Assembly: GCA_964640725.1 (NCBI GenBank)
Contig: CAZXIJ010000001.1
Coordinates: 62,001-126,000, forward strand
DNA length: 64,000 bases
Direction: 5' to 3'
DNA from: CALHVX01 sp964640725
GTDB lineage: Bacteria; Pseudomonadota; Gammaproteobacteria; Pseudomonadales; Azotimanducaceae
Part shown: piece after piece, positions 34,797-44,411 of the stretch
How positions within the stretch are numbered: the stretch's first letter is position 1
How the letters are laid out: the number at the start of each line of letters is the position of its first letter
Notes under the pieces: generated by a model
What the model saw: the letters and a program-made list of their open reading frames with translations, nothing else
What the model was told of the DNA's origin: nothing
The model's database searches: none
Program-made: the position numbers and the translations under genes

Positions 34797-35225
34797 ATGG
34801 ACCGAGAATCCGAAGCCCGCACGCCCCAGGCCCTGACCGCAATGCTGAGCCCCGTGCTGCGCCAGGTCCGCGAGGCGGCCACTGTCGCCGAGCACTTTTT
34901 GGACAAGGACGTTTTTCAGCTGAGCCTTGCCACCCTGTGGGCCAATCTGGTGATGAACCCCGGGGAGCTGGGCTTCGAAGAACGCGAGCTGGAACCGCTG
35001 TATGACCTGCTATCGGCCGAGACGACGGCGGTTTTGGGTCCGGGACAGGACCTGAAAGCCTGCTTCGCCTTCATCACCAGCAAACCGGGCGAGCAGGCCA
35101 TGGGCAAGGCCCGGCTCGGCCAGTCGCATCGGGACATGCTCAGTTACTTCGCGTCCATGATGCTGGATCCAGACGGGCACCGGCGCTGGATGGACGAGCT
35201 GCGCGAAGACCTCTCGCCCCCCTGA
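34797..35225 (+). CDS. hypothetical protein
   Basis: This is a 142-residue soluble protein of mixed helical character (VREAATVAEHFLDKDVFQLSLATLWANLVMNPG, LSYFASMMLDPDGHRRWMDELREDL). I do not recognise a family. The ATG at 34797 has no clear ribosome site and an open frame extends upstream, so the start is uncertain. It diverges from the ACAD pair (66 bases apart) and might be a local regulator or accessory, but no DNA-binding motif is visible. Confidence 0.55.
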   Translation: MDRESEARTPQALTAMLSPVLRQVREAATVAEHFLDKDVFQLSLATLWANLVMNPGELGFEERELEPLYDLLSAETTAVLGPGQDLKACFAFITSKPGEQAMGKARLGQSHRDMLSYFASMMLDPDGHRRWMDELREDLSPP

Positions 35226-35247
35226 CACGATCACGGCCCGGCTGCGG

Positions 35248-35676
35248 TTAGCTTCCGGCACCCGTAACCGTCACCAGAATCTGCCGGGGCCTGGGGGCAC
35301 GGCGGTGTTCCCACAGAAACACCCCCTGCCAGGTGCCGAGCGCCAGCTGGCCATCAACCACGGGAATCGTCATCGATACCGCCGTCAGGGCACCCTTGAC
35401 ATGCGCAGGCATGTCGTCGGGCCCTTCCTGCGTGTGCGTGTACAGGGAGTCGCCTTCGGGCACGAGACGTGCCAGAAATGCCTCGAGATCATGCACTACG
35501 GCTGGGTCTGCATTTTCCTGGATGATCAGGCTGGCAGAGGTGTGCTGCAGAAAAAGATGCAGCAGCCCCTGCCCGCAGCCGGCTTGCCGGCATAGCCCGG
35601 CAAGCTGGCCCGTGATCTCCACCAGGCCCTGCGACGGCGCTGTGACCGTCAGGCTCTGCCTCAGCAACCACTCCAT
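35248..35676 (-). CDS. YjbQ/UPF0047 family protein (secondary thiamine-phosphate synthase-like)
   Basis: This 142-residue protein has the family signature LHLFLQHTSASLIIQENADPAVVHDLEAFL and later THTQEGPDDMPAHVKGALT, ending in GTWQGVFLWEHRRAPRPRQI. YjbQ proteins form trimers with a conserved His-metal site, and E. coli YjbQ has weak thiamine phosphate synthase activity; the true role is unclear. The ATG at 35676 has a GGGAGG site. Confidence 0.92.
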   Translation of the reverse strand: MEWLLRQSLTVTAPSQGLVEITGQLAGLCRQAGCGQGLLHLFLQHTSASLIIQENADPAVVHDLEAFLARLVPEGDSLYTHTQEGPDDMPAHVKGALTAVSMTIPVVDGQLALGTWQGVFLWEHRRAPRPRQILVTVTGAGS

Positions 35677-35829
35677 GGCGCCTCCCTGCCAACGCGTTGA
35701 TTCGGAGAACCCATCCACAAAATCAGCCGGCAGCGCCCCATCACAGTGCAACTGTGATGGCCATCGCGGAGCGCGGTCGGACCGCAACGTACCTTCCGGA
35801 TTGGATTCTCTCACTGTTCAAGGATACCA

Positions 35830-38800
35830 GTGACCGAGCAGCACTCCACAGACTCGCGGGGCGGCGAGCCCCAGGCGGAAACCCCGCGCTGGACCGCGGC
35901 CCTGGGCCCCTTCGGCCTGCGCCGCTTTTTGCTGCGGCGCATGGTGCAAAAGCACCCGCTACCGCAGGCACTGGTGAACGGCGACGGCCGCATTGAGTTC
36001 GCCAACGCGCCGCTAGAAACCCTGCTTGAAGTGCCCAGGGGCGCAACGGGCAAACAGTCCCTTGCCAACTTCCTGAGTGACCAGGACTGGCGCTCGTTAC
36101 TCAGCCAGTGTTTGTCCGATACGCCTTCGCCGCACATCAGCGTAGCGCTGCTACCGACGACGGGCGCGGGCATTCCCGTTGAGCTACGCTTTGATGCGCA
36201 CCCGGCCTTAGGCCGCCAGCACCTGCTGCTCAGCTGCTGGGACCAGCGTCGAACCCAGCAGGCCCTGAACCATCAAGCACAGCGAGTGAAGGCCTTTCGC
36301 GCGGTGCTAGGCAGCAGCAATGACGTGATGCTCTGGCTCGGCACCGAAGGCGAGATCCTGGGCGCCAATGACCGCGCCAAACTGGTCTTTGGGGAAGAGA
36401 TCATCGGCGTCGACGTCGCGTCGCTGATTGACCCGACGGACGTGCAGCGCACAAAAGACGCGATCGCTGGCTGCCGGCAGAGCGAAGGCGCCATCGCCCT
36501 GCGACAGCTGAAGCTGCAAAGCGCGCGTCGCAACCACAACATCTTCCTTGATGCGCGCCTGCTGGAAGGCCAGGACGACGACGGCCCCCTGCTGCTGACC
36601 GGCAACAGCGTGAACCACCTGATCGTCGAGACCCGCAAGCTGGAACATGCCAGCGAGCGGCACGAGCGGGTCTTCCAGGCGTCCCCGGACGCCACGATGC
36701 TCGCCGTCCTGAAACCGCCGCAGATCGTTGCTGCGAACCACGCCTTCGACACGCTGTTCGGCCACGACCTGTCGCGGGAACCGGGCCAGGATCCCTGGTC
36801 GTTGGAGCTTTGGGAAAACCCGAAGGATCGGGAGGCCGATGTGACGGCGCTGCTCGCCCATCGGAACCAGGTCAAGCGCGAAACGACCATGCGCAAAGCC
36901 AACGGTGCGGTATTTCATGCCAAGCTGCTGCTCGAGCTGGTCACGATCGACGGCGTTGATCATCTGATGCTCGTCGCTCGCGACGTCAGCGAGCGGGTAG
37001 CCAGCGACATCGCCCGAGCCGAGAGCGAAGAGAAATTCCTGCGCACCTTCCAGCACAGCCCGGACGGCATCGCCATCATCCGCCAGCGCGACGGCCGGAT
37101 TCACGACATCAACCCGGCGCTGGTCGATGCGTCGGGCTACCCGCGGGAACACTTTATCGACCAGTGCGTGACCGAGCTGGACGTGTTCAGCGTCGCAAGC
37201 CGCAAGTACGCCGAGAATCTGGAGCCGACCGCCCAGCGCCGCTTCCAAAACCTGGAAATCGAGTTCAAGACCCGCAGCGGCGAACTGATCTCTGCCCTCG
37301 TATCAGCCAACGCCTTCGAGCTCCGGGGCGAGCAGTACCTGATGACGATTGTGCGCGACGTTCGGGAGCTGCGGGCAGCCCAGTCCCGCCTGCAACGGAG
37401 CGAAGAGCGCTTCCGCGGCGCCTTCGAGAACGCGCAGCTGGCGATGCTGCTCATCGATACCAACGGTCAAATCTTTCAGGCCAACCGGTTCGCCCAGGAA
37501 CTGCTGAGCTATCGGCTGGAGCAGCTGGAAGCCATGCACATATCTGCGCTGATTCCCCAGGACGAACGTTCCGGCCTCAAGGAGACGCTCGGCCGGCTGC
37601 AGAAAATTGAAGACGGGCAGCACGTGAGCGAGCGGCGCATGCTGTGCCAGAACGGCCTGGAGATCTGGACCAACTTCCAGATCGTTCGCCAGGGCGAGCT
37701 GGACGCCGCCGACAGCTACTTCATCATCCAGGCGGCCGACATCACGGACATCAAGCTGAGCCAGCGGCGCATGGAACGGATGGCTTTCTACGACACGCTC
37801 ACAGATCTCGCCAATCGCCGCCTGTTCCAGGAACGCCTGCAGCTGGCCATCGACCACTGCGAGCGCAGCGGCCAGCAGTCGGCGCTGCTGTACCTGGATC
37901 TGGACCAGTTCAAGCGCGTCAACGACACGCTCGGGCACGAGGCCGGCGACGCCCTGCTTCGCGAAGTCGCGCTGCGCCTGACCGAGTGCGTGCGGTCGGA
38001 AGATACCGTGGGCCGCACCGGCGGCGACGAGTTCACGGTGTTGCTGTTTGACATCACCAGGACCGCGGATGCAGGTATCGTTGCCGCGAAGATCCTGGAG
38101 AGCCTGCGCGAGCCGATCCCTCTGTCCGGTCACAACCTGGTGGTCACCACCAGCATCGGCATCGCCAGCATCCCGACCGATGGTCAGGATGCCAACGTGC
38201 TCATGAAGAACGCGGACCTTGCGATGTATCGGGCCAAAGAGCGCGGCCGCAACAACTACCAGTTCTACAGCGAAGACATGAACACGCGCGCGGTGAATCG
38301 CCTGCGCACCGAGAACGAGCTGCGCGAGGGCCTGTCCCGGGGCGAGTTCGTGCTGTATCACCAGCCCAAGTACCGCATCAAGGACGGCGAGATCGCTGGC
38401 GTGGAATCGCTTGTACGCTGGAACCATCCGGAACGCGGGCTCCTGCCCCCCGGTGAGTTCATCCAGATTGCCGAAGAGACCGGCGCCATCGTCAACCTGG
38501 GCAGCTGGATCATCGAAGCCGCCTGCGCCGCGGGCCAGCGTTTCGCTGCCCTGGCCGACGACGAGTTCACCATCGCCGTTAACCTGTCGCCCCGGCAGTT
38601 TCGAGACCCGAACCTGATCAGCCATGTGCGGCGCTGCCTGCGAACCAGCGGGCTGCCAGCCCGGCTGCTGCAGATCGAGATCACCGAGACCATGCTGATG
38701 CACGACGTCGAAGCGGCGTCGATCATTATCAACCGCTTGCACGAACTCGGAATCGCGCTGGCGATTGACGACTTCGGCACCGGGTACTCGTCCCTCAACT

Positions 38801-39144
38801 ACCTCAAGAAATTCCCCATCGGCACCGTCAAGGTCGATCGCAGCTTCGTCATGGACATTCCCCACAACAGCGACGACATGGCGATCACCGGCGCCGTCAT
38901 CGCCATGGCGCATCGGCTGAACATGAACGTGGTCGCTGAGGGCGTCGAGACCCAGGGACAACTCGACTTCCTGGCCAACAACGACTGCGAGTACGCCCAG
39001 GGGTTCCTGTACAGCAAACCGCTGCCGGAAGAAGAAGTCAGCCGGCTCATCAGCAAAGGGGTGTCGGCGCTCCGGCAGCTGCCGAAGGTGTCAGCCAATC
39101 AGCCGGTCGCGCCACCGCGCCTGAGCGCCGTCCCGGAGTCGTAG
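35830..39144 (+). CDS. multi-PAS diguanylate cyclase/phosphodiesterase (GGDEF-EAL)
   Basis: This 1104-residue signalling protein makes and/or degrades cyclic di-GMP. There is no obvious membrane segment. About five PAS-like sensor units occupy the first 650 residues (for example ASPDATMLAVLKPPQIVAANHAF, HSPDGIAIIRQRDGRIHDIN and NAQLAMLLIDTNGQIFQAN). The GGDEF motif is intact at 731-735, and an RSED inhibitory site lies five residues before it. The EAL domain has ESLVRW at 859 in place of EALVRW, then DDFGTGYSS at 980 and AEGVET, so it looks catalytically competent. The GTG start follows AAGGA. The 3' end overlaps the convergent RND gene by 46 bases. Near the XrtA polysaccharide genes, a role in surface polymer control is plausible but unproven. 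Confidence 0.94.
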   Translation: MTEQHSTDSRGGEPQAETPRWTAALGPFGLRRFLLRRMVQKHPLPQALVNGDGRIEFANAPLETLLEVPRGATGKQSLANFLSDQDWRSLLSQCLSDTPSPHISVALLPTTGAGIPVELRFDAHPALGRQHLLLSCWDQRRTQQALNHQAQRVKAFRAVLGSSNDVMLWLGTEGEILGANDRAKLVFGEEIIGVDVASLIDPTDVQRTKDAIAGCRQSEGAIALRQLKLQSARRNHNIFLDARLLEGQDDDGPLLLTGNSVNHLIVETRKLEHASERHERVFQASPDATMLAVLKPPQIVAANHAFDTLFGHDLSREPGQDPWSLELWENPKDREADVTALLAHRNQVKRETTMRKANGAVFHAKLLLELVTIDGVDHLMLVARDVSERVASDIARAESEEKFLRTFQHSPDGIAIIRQRDGRIHDINPALVDASGYPREHFIDQCVTELDVFSVASRKYAENLEPTAQRRFQNLEIEFKTRSGELISALVSANAFELRGEQYLMTIVRDVRELRAAQSRLQRSEERFRGAFENAQLAMLLIDTNGQIFQANRFAQELLSYRLEQLEAMHISALIPQDERSGLKETLGRLQKIEDGQHVSERRMLCQNGLEIWTNFQIVRQGELDAADSYFIIQAADITDIKLSQRRMERMAFYDTLTDLANRRLFQERLQLAIDHCERSGQQSALLYLDLDQFKRVNDTLGHEAGDALLREVALRLTECVRSEDTVGRTGGDEFTVLLFDITRTADAGIVAAKILESLREPIPLSGHNLVVTTSIGIASIPTDGQDANVLMKNADLAMYRAKERGRNNYQFYSEDMNTRAVNRLRTENELREGLSRGEFVLYHQPKYRIKDGEIAGVESLVRWNHPERGLLPPGEFIQIAEETGAIVNLGSWIIEAACAAGQRFAALADDEFTIAVNLSPRQFRDPNLISHVRRCLRTSGLPARLLQIEITETMLMHDVEAASIIINRLHELGIALAIDDFGTGYSSLNYLKKFPIGTVKVDRSFVMDIPHNSDDMAITGAVIAMAHRLNMNVVAEGVETQGQLDFLANNDCEYAQGFLYSKPLPEEEVSRLISKGVSALRQLPKVSANQPVAPPRLSAVPES

Positions 39145-41744
39145 CTCAGCAGCAACGGCAGCAGGAACAGTGTCAGCAGCAGGATGAGGCTGACCGCGAC
39201 GGTCAGCAACAGGCCGATGGACGCGGTCCCCTGATGGGGGGAAAGCATCAGCGAGGCAAAGGCCCCGATGGTCGTCAGGGTCGAGAGCAGCACCGCCCGG
39301 GGCGTGCTGGAACCCGCCAGGCCCGCCACCGGCAATCCGTCTCGGTAGCGATCGACGACGTGAATGCCGTTATCGACCCCCAGCCCGAAGATGAGCGGCA
39401 ACACCAGGACGCTGGCCATGTTCAGCGGCGAGCCAAGGGCCGTGCCGATCGCCAGCGTCAGCACCATGGCGAGCGCCAGGGGGAGCAGAATCAGCAATGC
39501 GTCCTGCCAGCGGCGATATCGCCCCCATAACACAGCCAGCACCGCGGCAACCGCCAGCAGCAGCGCAGTCAGGAACGACTGCACCACGATCTGGCCCACG
39601 CCCCACTCAATGACCGGCCGTCCGGTCGCCGACGGCGCCACCACGCGCACGGACTCCACGAACCCTTTCAGGGCAGCACCGCGCGACAGATCGCGCGCCG
39701 GATTGACCTGCAGCAGGTAGTCGCCCCCCGGACTGCGCAGCTGCCGGCGCAGGCCAGCCGGCAGATCCTCGAACCGCACGGGAGCCACCGCCAGCGCCCG
39801 CTCAAGCCAGTCGAGCTCCTGCAGCAGATCGTCGAGCACGGCCCGTTCCCAGATGAGCAGCTGCGCGTCGCTGCCGCTGACAATGTCCTCAAGGTCTGCG
39901 ATCAATCCCGCGTAGCGGCCATCGCCCTGGGCTTGCAGGGCCTCAAGTAACCGGGCGGCACCCTGCCGCGGCGAACCGGGATCCGCCGCCAGCGGGCGAG
40001 CCCGACGCTCGAACAGGTCCCAGAAGAGATCCGCTGCGTCGTCCAGCAACAGCAGCTTGTCCGCCTGCCGGGCAGGCAGATAGGCCGCCGGGCCCAGCAC
40101 ATCGTCCACGGTCGGCAGGGCGACCAGGGCTTCCGGGACCTCCGGCGAGGCCGTCATGACGGACAGCGAGTAGTCTGTCACCAGACCTTCCTGCTGCAGC
40201 TGCCGAAAGGCCTGCATGGACTCGGAACCTTCGTCCCGCAGCGCCAGGACGCTGAAATCGAAGTAGCTGCGCGCCGCGCCAAGTCCGCCCGCGACCGCAA
40301 CCGCGCCCACCAGCGTCAGTACCAGGGTTCGGCGCGAGATCAGGGCAGCGATCAGTCTCGAGCCGCCCGCCAGCGCCAGTTCCGGCGCGCGCACCGGTCC
40401 CAGAACCACATACAGGGCAGGCAGCAGCGTAAAGGTCAGCAGCGCCGCGATCACCATGCCGCCCGCCGATATCACGCCGAGGTCCGCCAGGCCGCGGTAA
40501 GGCGTCGGCCAGAACGCCAGGAAAGCCAGGCCCGTGGTCAGCGCACACAGGCCAATGGCAGGCCCGACGCTGGCCGTCGCAGTGACCAGACATTGCGCAA
40601 TCCGGTCACGCGCCTGCGCAGGCCCCAGTGCCCGCCAGGCCTCCTGGTAGCGCAGGGAAAAGTGAACCGCAAAATCCACCCCGAGACCGAAGAACATGAC
40701 CAGAAACACAATCGACAGCGTATTGAACTCGCCCACGCTCACCATGGCGAAGGCGGTGGTCCAGATCACCCCCGTGAGCAGCAGCAGGAAGGTGGCCAGT
40801 ACGACCTTGGCCGACCGCACCCCCAGCAACAGCACCGCCACCAGCAACGCGACGGAGATCCAGCCAGCCCGCTGCACGCCGGTCGTGGCGGCGAGGATTT
40901 CGTCGTGCGCCAGGGCAATCTCCCCGGTGAGCTGCACAGCGACCCCCGCGGGCAGGGACAGCTCAGCGAGCACGGCCCGCGCACCGGCAACGACCTGCGC
41001 GTTGTCCAGATCGACCACAGGCGAGCCGTTCGGCGAGCCATTCGGCGAGCCATTCGAGGCAGCGGGCACCGCTGCCGCCCGGGCACTCACCAACGCCAGA
41101 ATCGGGCCCGGTTCCGCCAACAGCTGATCGCGCCAGGCCACCGTTGGGTCGGCGCCGTCCAGCAACGCGTCGGCGGAACCCTCCAGCAACTGCAGCACCG
41201 CATCGACTCCGAGCGCTGCGGACCGGTCGCCGGCCGCGTCGCGCTCATCCAGTGCCTGCGCCAACCGGGAAAACAACGCGTCCAGCCGCGGCCGCTCGGC
41301 AACGGCTGCCAGCAACGGTTGCGCCTGCGCCAAACGGTCGATAAGCGATTCAAGCTCGTCTTCCGACAGGTACAGCAGGGCGTGGTCCCGAAAGAAGGGC
41401 TCGACAGCCGGTGCCTGGACAGAGCGAAACAGATCCTGTCGTGCCGCCATGGCATCGCGGATTGCGCGGGCCGCCTTCTCGACCCGCGAGCGCTCATCGC
41501 CGCTGACCACCAGAACCAGGGTGTCGACCCGGTCTGGAAAGGCATCCGCGTAGCGATCGAAGTCCGTGCGCCACCGAGCGCTCTGGTCAATCAGCCCGGA
41601 GAGGTCACTGTTGATCGCGAAGCGCTCGACGGCAACCCAGCCGGCGGCGGCGGTCAGTGCAGCCAACAGCACGAGCACCAGGCCCGGCCTCAGGCAGACC
41701 AGCGAAACCCAGCGCACGAGGCGCTCTCTAACAATTCGACTCAC
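39099..41744 (-). CDS. RND-superfamily lipid transporter, MMPL/HpnN-like
   Basis: This 881-residue inner-membrane protein has the duplicated RND plan: one N-terminal helix, a large periplasmic loop, a block of helices with FGLGVDFAVHFSLRYQEA, then a second loop and a second block with FGLGVDNGIHVVDRYRDG. The paired GLGVD motifs mark the MMPL/HpnN branch, which moves hopanoids or other lipids to the outer membrane. No hopanoid synthesis gene is in the window. It is last in the leftward operon after MlaC-like and MlaA-like genes. The first periplasmic loop contains an NGSP triple repeat. The start is GTG. Substrate: probably a lipid, by context. Confidence 0.88.
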   Translation of the reverse strand: MSRIVRERLVRWVSLVCLRPGLVLVLLAALTAAAGWVAVERFAINSDLSGLIDQSARWRTDFDRYADAFPDRVDTLVLVVSGDERSRVEKAARAIRDAMAARQDLFRSVQAPAVEPFFRDHALLYLSEDELESLIDRLAQAQPLLAAVAERPRLDALFSRLAQALDERDAAGDRSAALGVDAVLQLLEGSADALLDGADPTVAWRDQLLAEPGPILALVSARAAAVPAASNGSPNGSPNGSPVVDLDNAQVVAGARAVLAELSLPAGVAVQLTGEIALAHDEILAATTGVQRAGWISVALLVAVLLLGVRSAKVVLATFLLLLTGVIWTTAFAMVSVGEFNTLSIVFLVMFFGLGVDFAVHFSLRYQEAWRALGPAQARDRIAQCLVTATASVGPAIGLCALTTGLAFLAFWPTPYRGLADLGVISAGGMVIAALLTFTLLPALYVVLGPVRAPELALAGGSRLIAALISRRTLVLTLVGAVAVAGGLGAARSYFDFSVLALRDEGSESMQAFRQLQQEGLVTDYSLSVMTASPEVPEALVALPTVDDVLGPAAYLPARQADKLLLLDDAADLFWDLFERRARPLAADPGSPRQGAARLLEALQAQGDGRYAGLIADLEDIVSGSDAQLLIWERAVLDDLLQELDWLERALAVAPVRFEDLPAGLRRQLRSPGGDYLLQVNPARDLSRGAALKGFVESVRVVAPSATGRPVIEWGVGQIVVQSFLTALLLAVAAVLAVLWGRYRRWQDALLILLPLALAMVLTLAIGTALGSPLNMASVLVLPLIFGLGVDNGIHVVDRYRDGLPVAGLAGSSTPRAVLLSTLTTIGAFASLMLSPHQGTASIGLLLTVAVSLILLLTLFLLPLLLSYDSGTALRRGGATG
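41020..41055. repeat. 12-base tandem repeat, three units, in the RND gene
   Basis: Three units of GGCGAGCCATTC (the first with one change) sit head to tail in frame. They encode Asn-Gly-Ser-Pro three times in the first periplasmic loop, probably a flexible linker that can vary by slippage without frameshift. Confidence 0.8.
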
Positions 41745-41765
41745 CGATAGAGCGCGCTCGGACCG

Positions 41766-42542
41766 CTATTCATCGTCCTCGTAGTCATCGTCGAACGTTT
41801 CGTCGTCAAAGAAGTCTTCGATCGGCGGGTCGCCGTCAAAGATCAGAAATTTGCGGCGCTGAAAGAACGCGTCTTTGGTGAAGGCATAGCCGTCCAGCGC
41901 GCTGCTGTCCCGGGCATCCGTCAGGGCCAGGGCAGATGCGCGGGCGTTGATGGCGTCCAGCAGCCCAACCCAGAGATTGTAAGTCGAGCCAATCAGCAAC
42001 CGCGGCATCGCCCCCTGAATCACGGCGCCGGGCAGGTCGCGAACGCTACTCGGGCCACCGGCTGGCAGAAACAGATAAGGCGGCCGGTGATAGCCCCAGA
42101 CGGCGAAGGTCTGGCCCAGGTCTTCCTCGCCATGCATAAGACCGACCCGGGTACCAACATCAATCAATCCGGCGATGCCCACCGTGCTGTTCACGAGCAC
42201 CCGGGCGAGATCGGTACCGGCCTTGCCCGGCTTGCCCTGCAGCAGGCCGTTCACGGCGCTGTCGATATTGCGAAGGTTGGAGAAGAAGTTGCCGACCCCG
42301 GTGCGCCACCAGGACGGCGTGATTCGGCTGTAGCCCCGGGCAATCGGCACCAGCGCTCGCCGATCGATGAAGTCAGAGACCCGATAGCTCACTCGGTTCG
42401 CCCCTTCCAGAGGATCCCCCGGGCCGTAGGCAGGCACGCTGCTGACACAGCCGGCAAGGAGCCCCGCCAGCAACAGCAGGCTCAGGATCGCAAGCGGACG
42501 TTGCTTCACGGTGCGCAGCGGGCAATCAGTTTTCGGCGCCAT
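41766..42542 (-). CDS. MlaA/VacJ-like outer-membrane lipoprotein
   Basis: This 258-residue lipoprotein (LLAGLLAGC, cysteine 32) resembles MlaA, the outer-membrane part of the Mla phospholipid system. DPLEGANRVSYRVSDFIDRRALVPIARGYSRITP matches the MlaA N-terminal block, NFFSNLRNIDSAVNGLLQGK follows, and GEEDLGQTFAVWGYHRPPYLFLPAGGPSSVRD is the glycine-rich signature. It ends in a strongly acidic tail. The start ATG at 42542 overlaps the MlaC-like gene by 17 bases. No MlaFEB or MlaD is nearby, so it appears to be wired to the RND and TRAP parts instead. Confidence 0.88.
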   Translation of the reverse strand: MAPKTDCPLRTVKQRPLAILSLLLLAGLLAGCVSSVPAYGPGDPLEGANRVSYRVSDFIDRRALVPIARGYSRITPSWWRTGVGNFFSNLRNIDSAVNGLLQGKPGKAGTDLARVLVNSTVGIAGLIDVGTRVGLMHGEEDLGQTFAVWGYHRPPYLFLPAGGPSSVRDLPGAVIQGAMPRLLIGSTYNLWVGLLDAINARASALALTDARDSSALDGYAFTKDAFFQRRKFLIFDGDPPIEDFFDDETFDDDYEDDE

Positions 42543-43134
42543 CGTTCTCGTTCTCCAGTCGGACCCGTTGCGCGGCCAGATGCCCCAGCAGCGCCTCAAA
42601 GCCCTCGCGTTTCAGTATGTCGCTGTAGTCTGCGCGACGCAGCGATAGGTCGCTCACGCCGTCGGCGACCACATTGTAGATTTTTCCTTCCCGAAAATGG
42701 TAATCGAGGGGCACCGACGTGCCGTCGTGCCGGACGATCCGGGCCCTGACCACCGGCCCGCGGCGGCCTGCTACCTCCTCCAGGATCTCGAAGCGCGCGT
42801 TCATCGGCCCGGCAAAGCGATCGGCGTAGGTGGCAATCACCACCTGGCCCAGCGCCGCACTCAGCTCGGCCTGCTGGCCCGGCTCGAGCTCGCGCCAGCG
42901 GCGCCCGATACTCAGGCGGCAAATCAGCGGCAGGTCGAACAGCGCCGGCACGATCGGGGCCAGCTGCGCCCGGCGCTGCTGGCCATCAAGCTCAGCGCTC
43001 GCGACCTCTGTCAGCTGCTCGTGGAACCCGGCCACCTGCGTGGTCGCCGACGGCAACGCAACCTCTTCGGCCCCGGCACCCATCGCGCCGAGCACCAGCA
43101 GGCCAGCCAGCCAGCGCCGAACGCCAGGACTCAT
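42526..43134 (-). CDS. MlaC/HpnM-like periplasmic lipid carrier
   Basis: This 202-residue periplasmic protein has a signal peptide (AGLLVLGAMGAGAEE) and the MlaC/Ttg2D fold: FDLPLICRLSIGRRWRELEPGQQAEL, GQVVIATYADRF and VPLDYHFREGKIYNVVADGVSDLSLRRADYSDIL. MlaC-like proteins carry a phospholipid between membranes; the HpnM form accompanies HpnN transporters. The ATG overlaps the DctM stop by ATGA, so it is cotranslated with the TRAP transporter, an unusual linkage. Confidence 0.88.
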   Translation of the reverse strand: MSPGVRRWLAGLLVLGAMGAGAEEVALPSATTQVAGFHEQLTEVASAELDGQQRRAQLAPIVPALFDLPLICRLSIGRRWRELEPGQQAELSAALGQVVIATYADRFAGPMNARFEILEEVAGRRGPVVRARIVRHDGTSVPLDYHFREGKIYNVVADGVSDLSLRRADYSDILKREGFEALLGHLAAQRVRLENENDGAEN

Positions 43135-44411
43135 CGAACAAACACCAGCGACAGCCAGGGGATGTAAGTAATCAGCGCCAGCGCCGCGAGCAGCGCCAGC
43201 ATAAAGGGCCAGCTGGCGGCGTAGAGCGTCAGCAGAGACTCCTTGAAGCGATAGCTCGCGATGAACAGGTTCATGCCGATCGGCGGCGTGAAGTAACCGA
43301 TCTGCATGTTGGCCAGAAACACGATACCCAGGTGCACAGGGTCGATCCCGTACTCGACCGCGACCGGCAGCAGCAGCGGCACCATAATCACGAGGGCTGC
43401 GAACACATCGAGGATCGCGCCCAGCAGCAGCAAGAGAATGTTCAGCAGCAGCAGGAACATCCACCGGGACTCGATGTACTCCTGACTCAGCTCAAACAGC
43501 CGCTGCGGCACTTCGGCGTCGACCAGAAAATTCGTGAACGCCAGAGCCGCGCCCAGGATCAGCAGGATGCCGCCCACCATCTTCATGGAAGCGACGATAA
43601 TCTGCGGCAAAGCGCGAACAGGCACTTCGCGGTACAGGAACACCTCGGCGACCAGAACGTAGAGCGCGGTCACCGCCGCTGCTTCCGAGACGGCAAACAG
43701 GCCGCTGTAAATGCCGCCCAGCACGATGACCGGCAGCGGCAGCTCGTAGCGCGCCGCGAACAGCGCGCTCCCCAGCGCCCCCAGAGAGAACGGCTGGACC
43801 GGCAGCGACACGCCGCGGAATCGCCAGGCGGCGTAGGCAATGAGCACCCCCAGCATGAGCAGGAGCGGCAGCAGCCCCGCCACAAACAGATCCACGATGG
43901 CAAAGGGCTCGCCGACGTTCATCTGCTGCGCGACGATGCCATAGAGAATGAGCGGGATCGAAGGCACCAACAGGAGCCCCAGGCTGCCCGAGCTGGTCAC
44001 CAGCCCGAGACTGAACTGCCGGTCGTAGCCGGCACTGGTGAGCGCCGGCAGGAGCAGCGCGCCGAGCGCAACGATGGTGACTCCAGAGGCGCCGGTCAGC
44101 GCGGTAAACACCGCGCACACAATAAAGGCGACGACGGCCAGGCCAATCCGGAACCGTCCGACGAGCGCGCGCACCAGCGCAACGAGGCGTTCCGAGGTAC
44201 GCGCCTCGGCGAGCAGATAGCCCGCAAAGGTAAACAGCGGCAATGCGACCAGCATGGGCGTGTCGACGATCCGGTAGAGCTCAATGCCAACCACCGCCAG
44301 ATCGATGTCAGCCAGCAAAAAGCCCAGCATCGCTCCGCCCAGAATGAGCGCGAACAGGGGCGCACCGAGCAGCGCGGCAACGATCAGTACGGCGATGCCG
44401 GCAATGCCCAT
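43131..44411 (-). CDS. dctM: TRAP transporter large membrane subunit DctM
   Basis: This 426-residue inner-membrane protein has about a dozen hydrophobic segments. LFTFAGYLLAEARTSERLVALVRALVG, TALTGASGVTIVALGALLLPAL and NMQIGYFTPPIGMNLF are DctM hallmarks. It couples sodium-driven import to the substrate protein DctP. It overlaps DctQ by one base (TGATG) and the MlaC-like gene by four. Confidence 0.95.
   Translation of the reverse strand: MGIAGIAVLIVAALLGAPLFALILGGAMLGFLLADIDLAVVGIELYRIVDTPMLVALPLFTFAGYLLAEARTSERLVALVRALVGRFRIGLAVVAFIVCAVFTALTGASGVTIVALGALLLPALTSAGYDRQFSLGLVTSSGSLGLLLVPSIPLILYGIVAQQMNVGEPFAIVDLFVAGLLPLLLMLGVLIAYAAWRFRGVSLPVQPFSLGALGSALFAARYELPLPVIVLGGIYSGLFAVSEAAAVTALYVLVAEVFLYREVPVRALPQIIVASMKMVGGILLILGAALAFTNFLVDAEVPQRLFELSQEYIESRWMFLLLLNILLLLLGAILDVFAALVIMVPLLLPVAVEYGIDPVHLGIVFLANMQIGYFTPPIGMNLFIASYRFKESLLTLYAASWPFMLALLAALALITYIPWLSLVFVR

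Noticed and set aside
39099..41744. Hopanoid biosynthesis locus
   Set aside because: The RND and MlaC-like proteins resemble HpnN and HpnM, but no squalene-hopene cyclase or other hpn gene is present.
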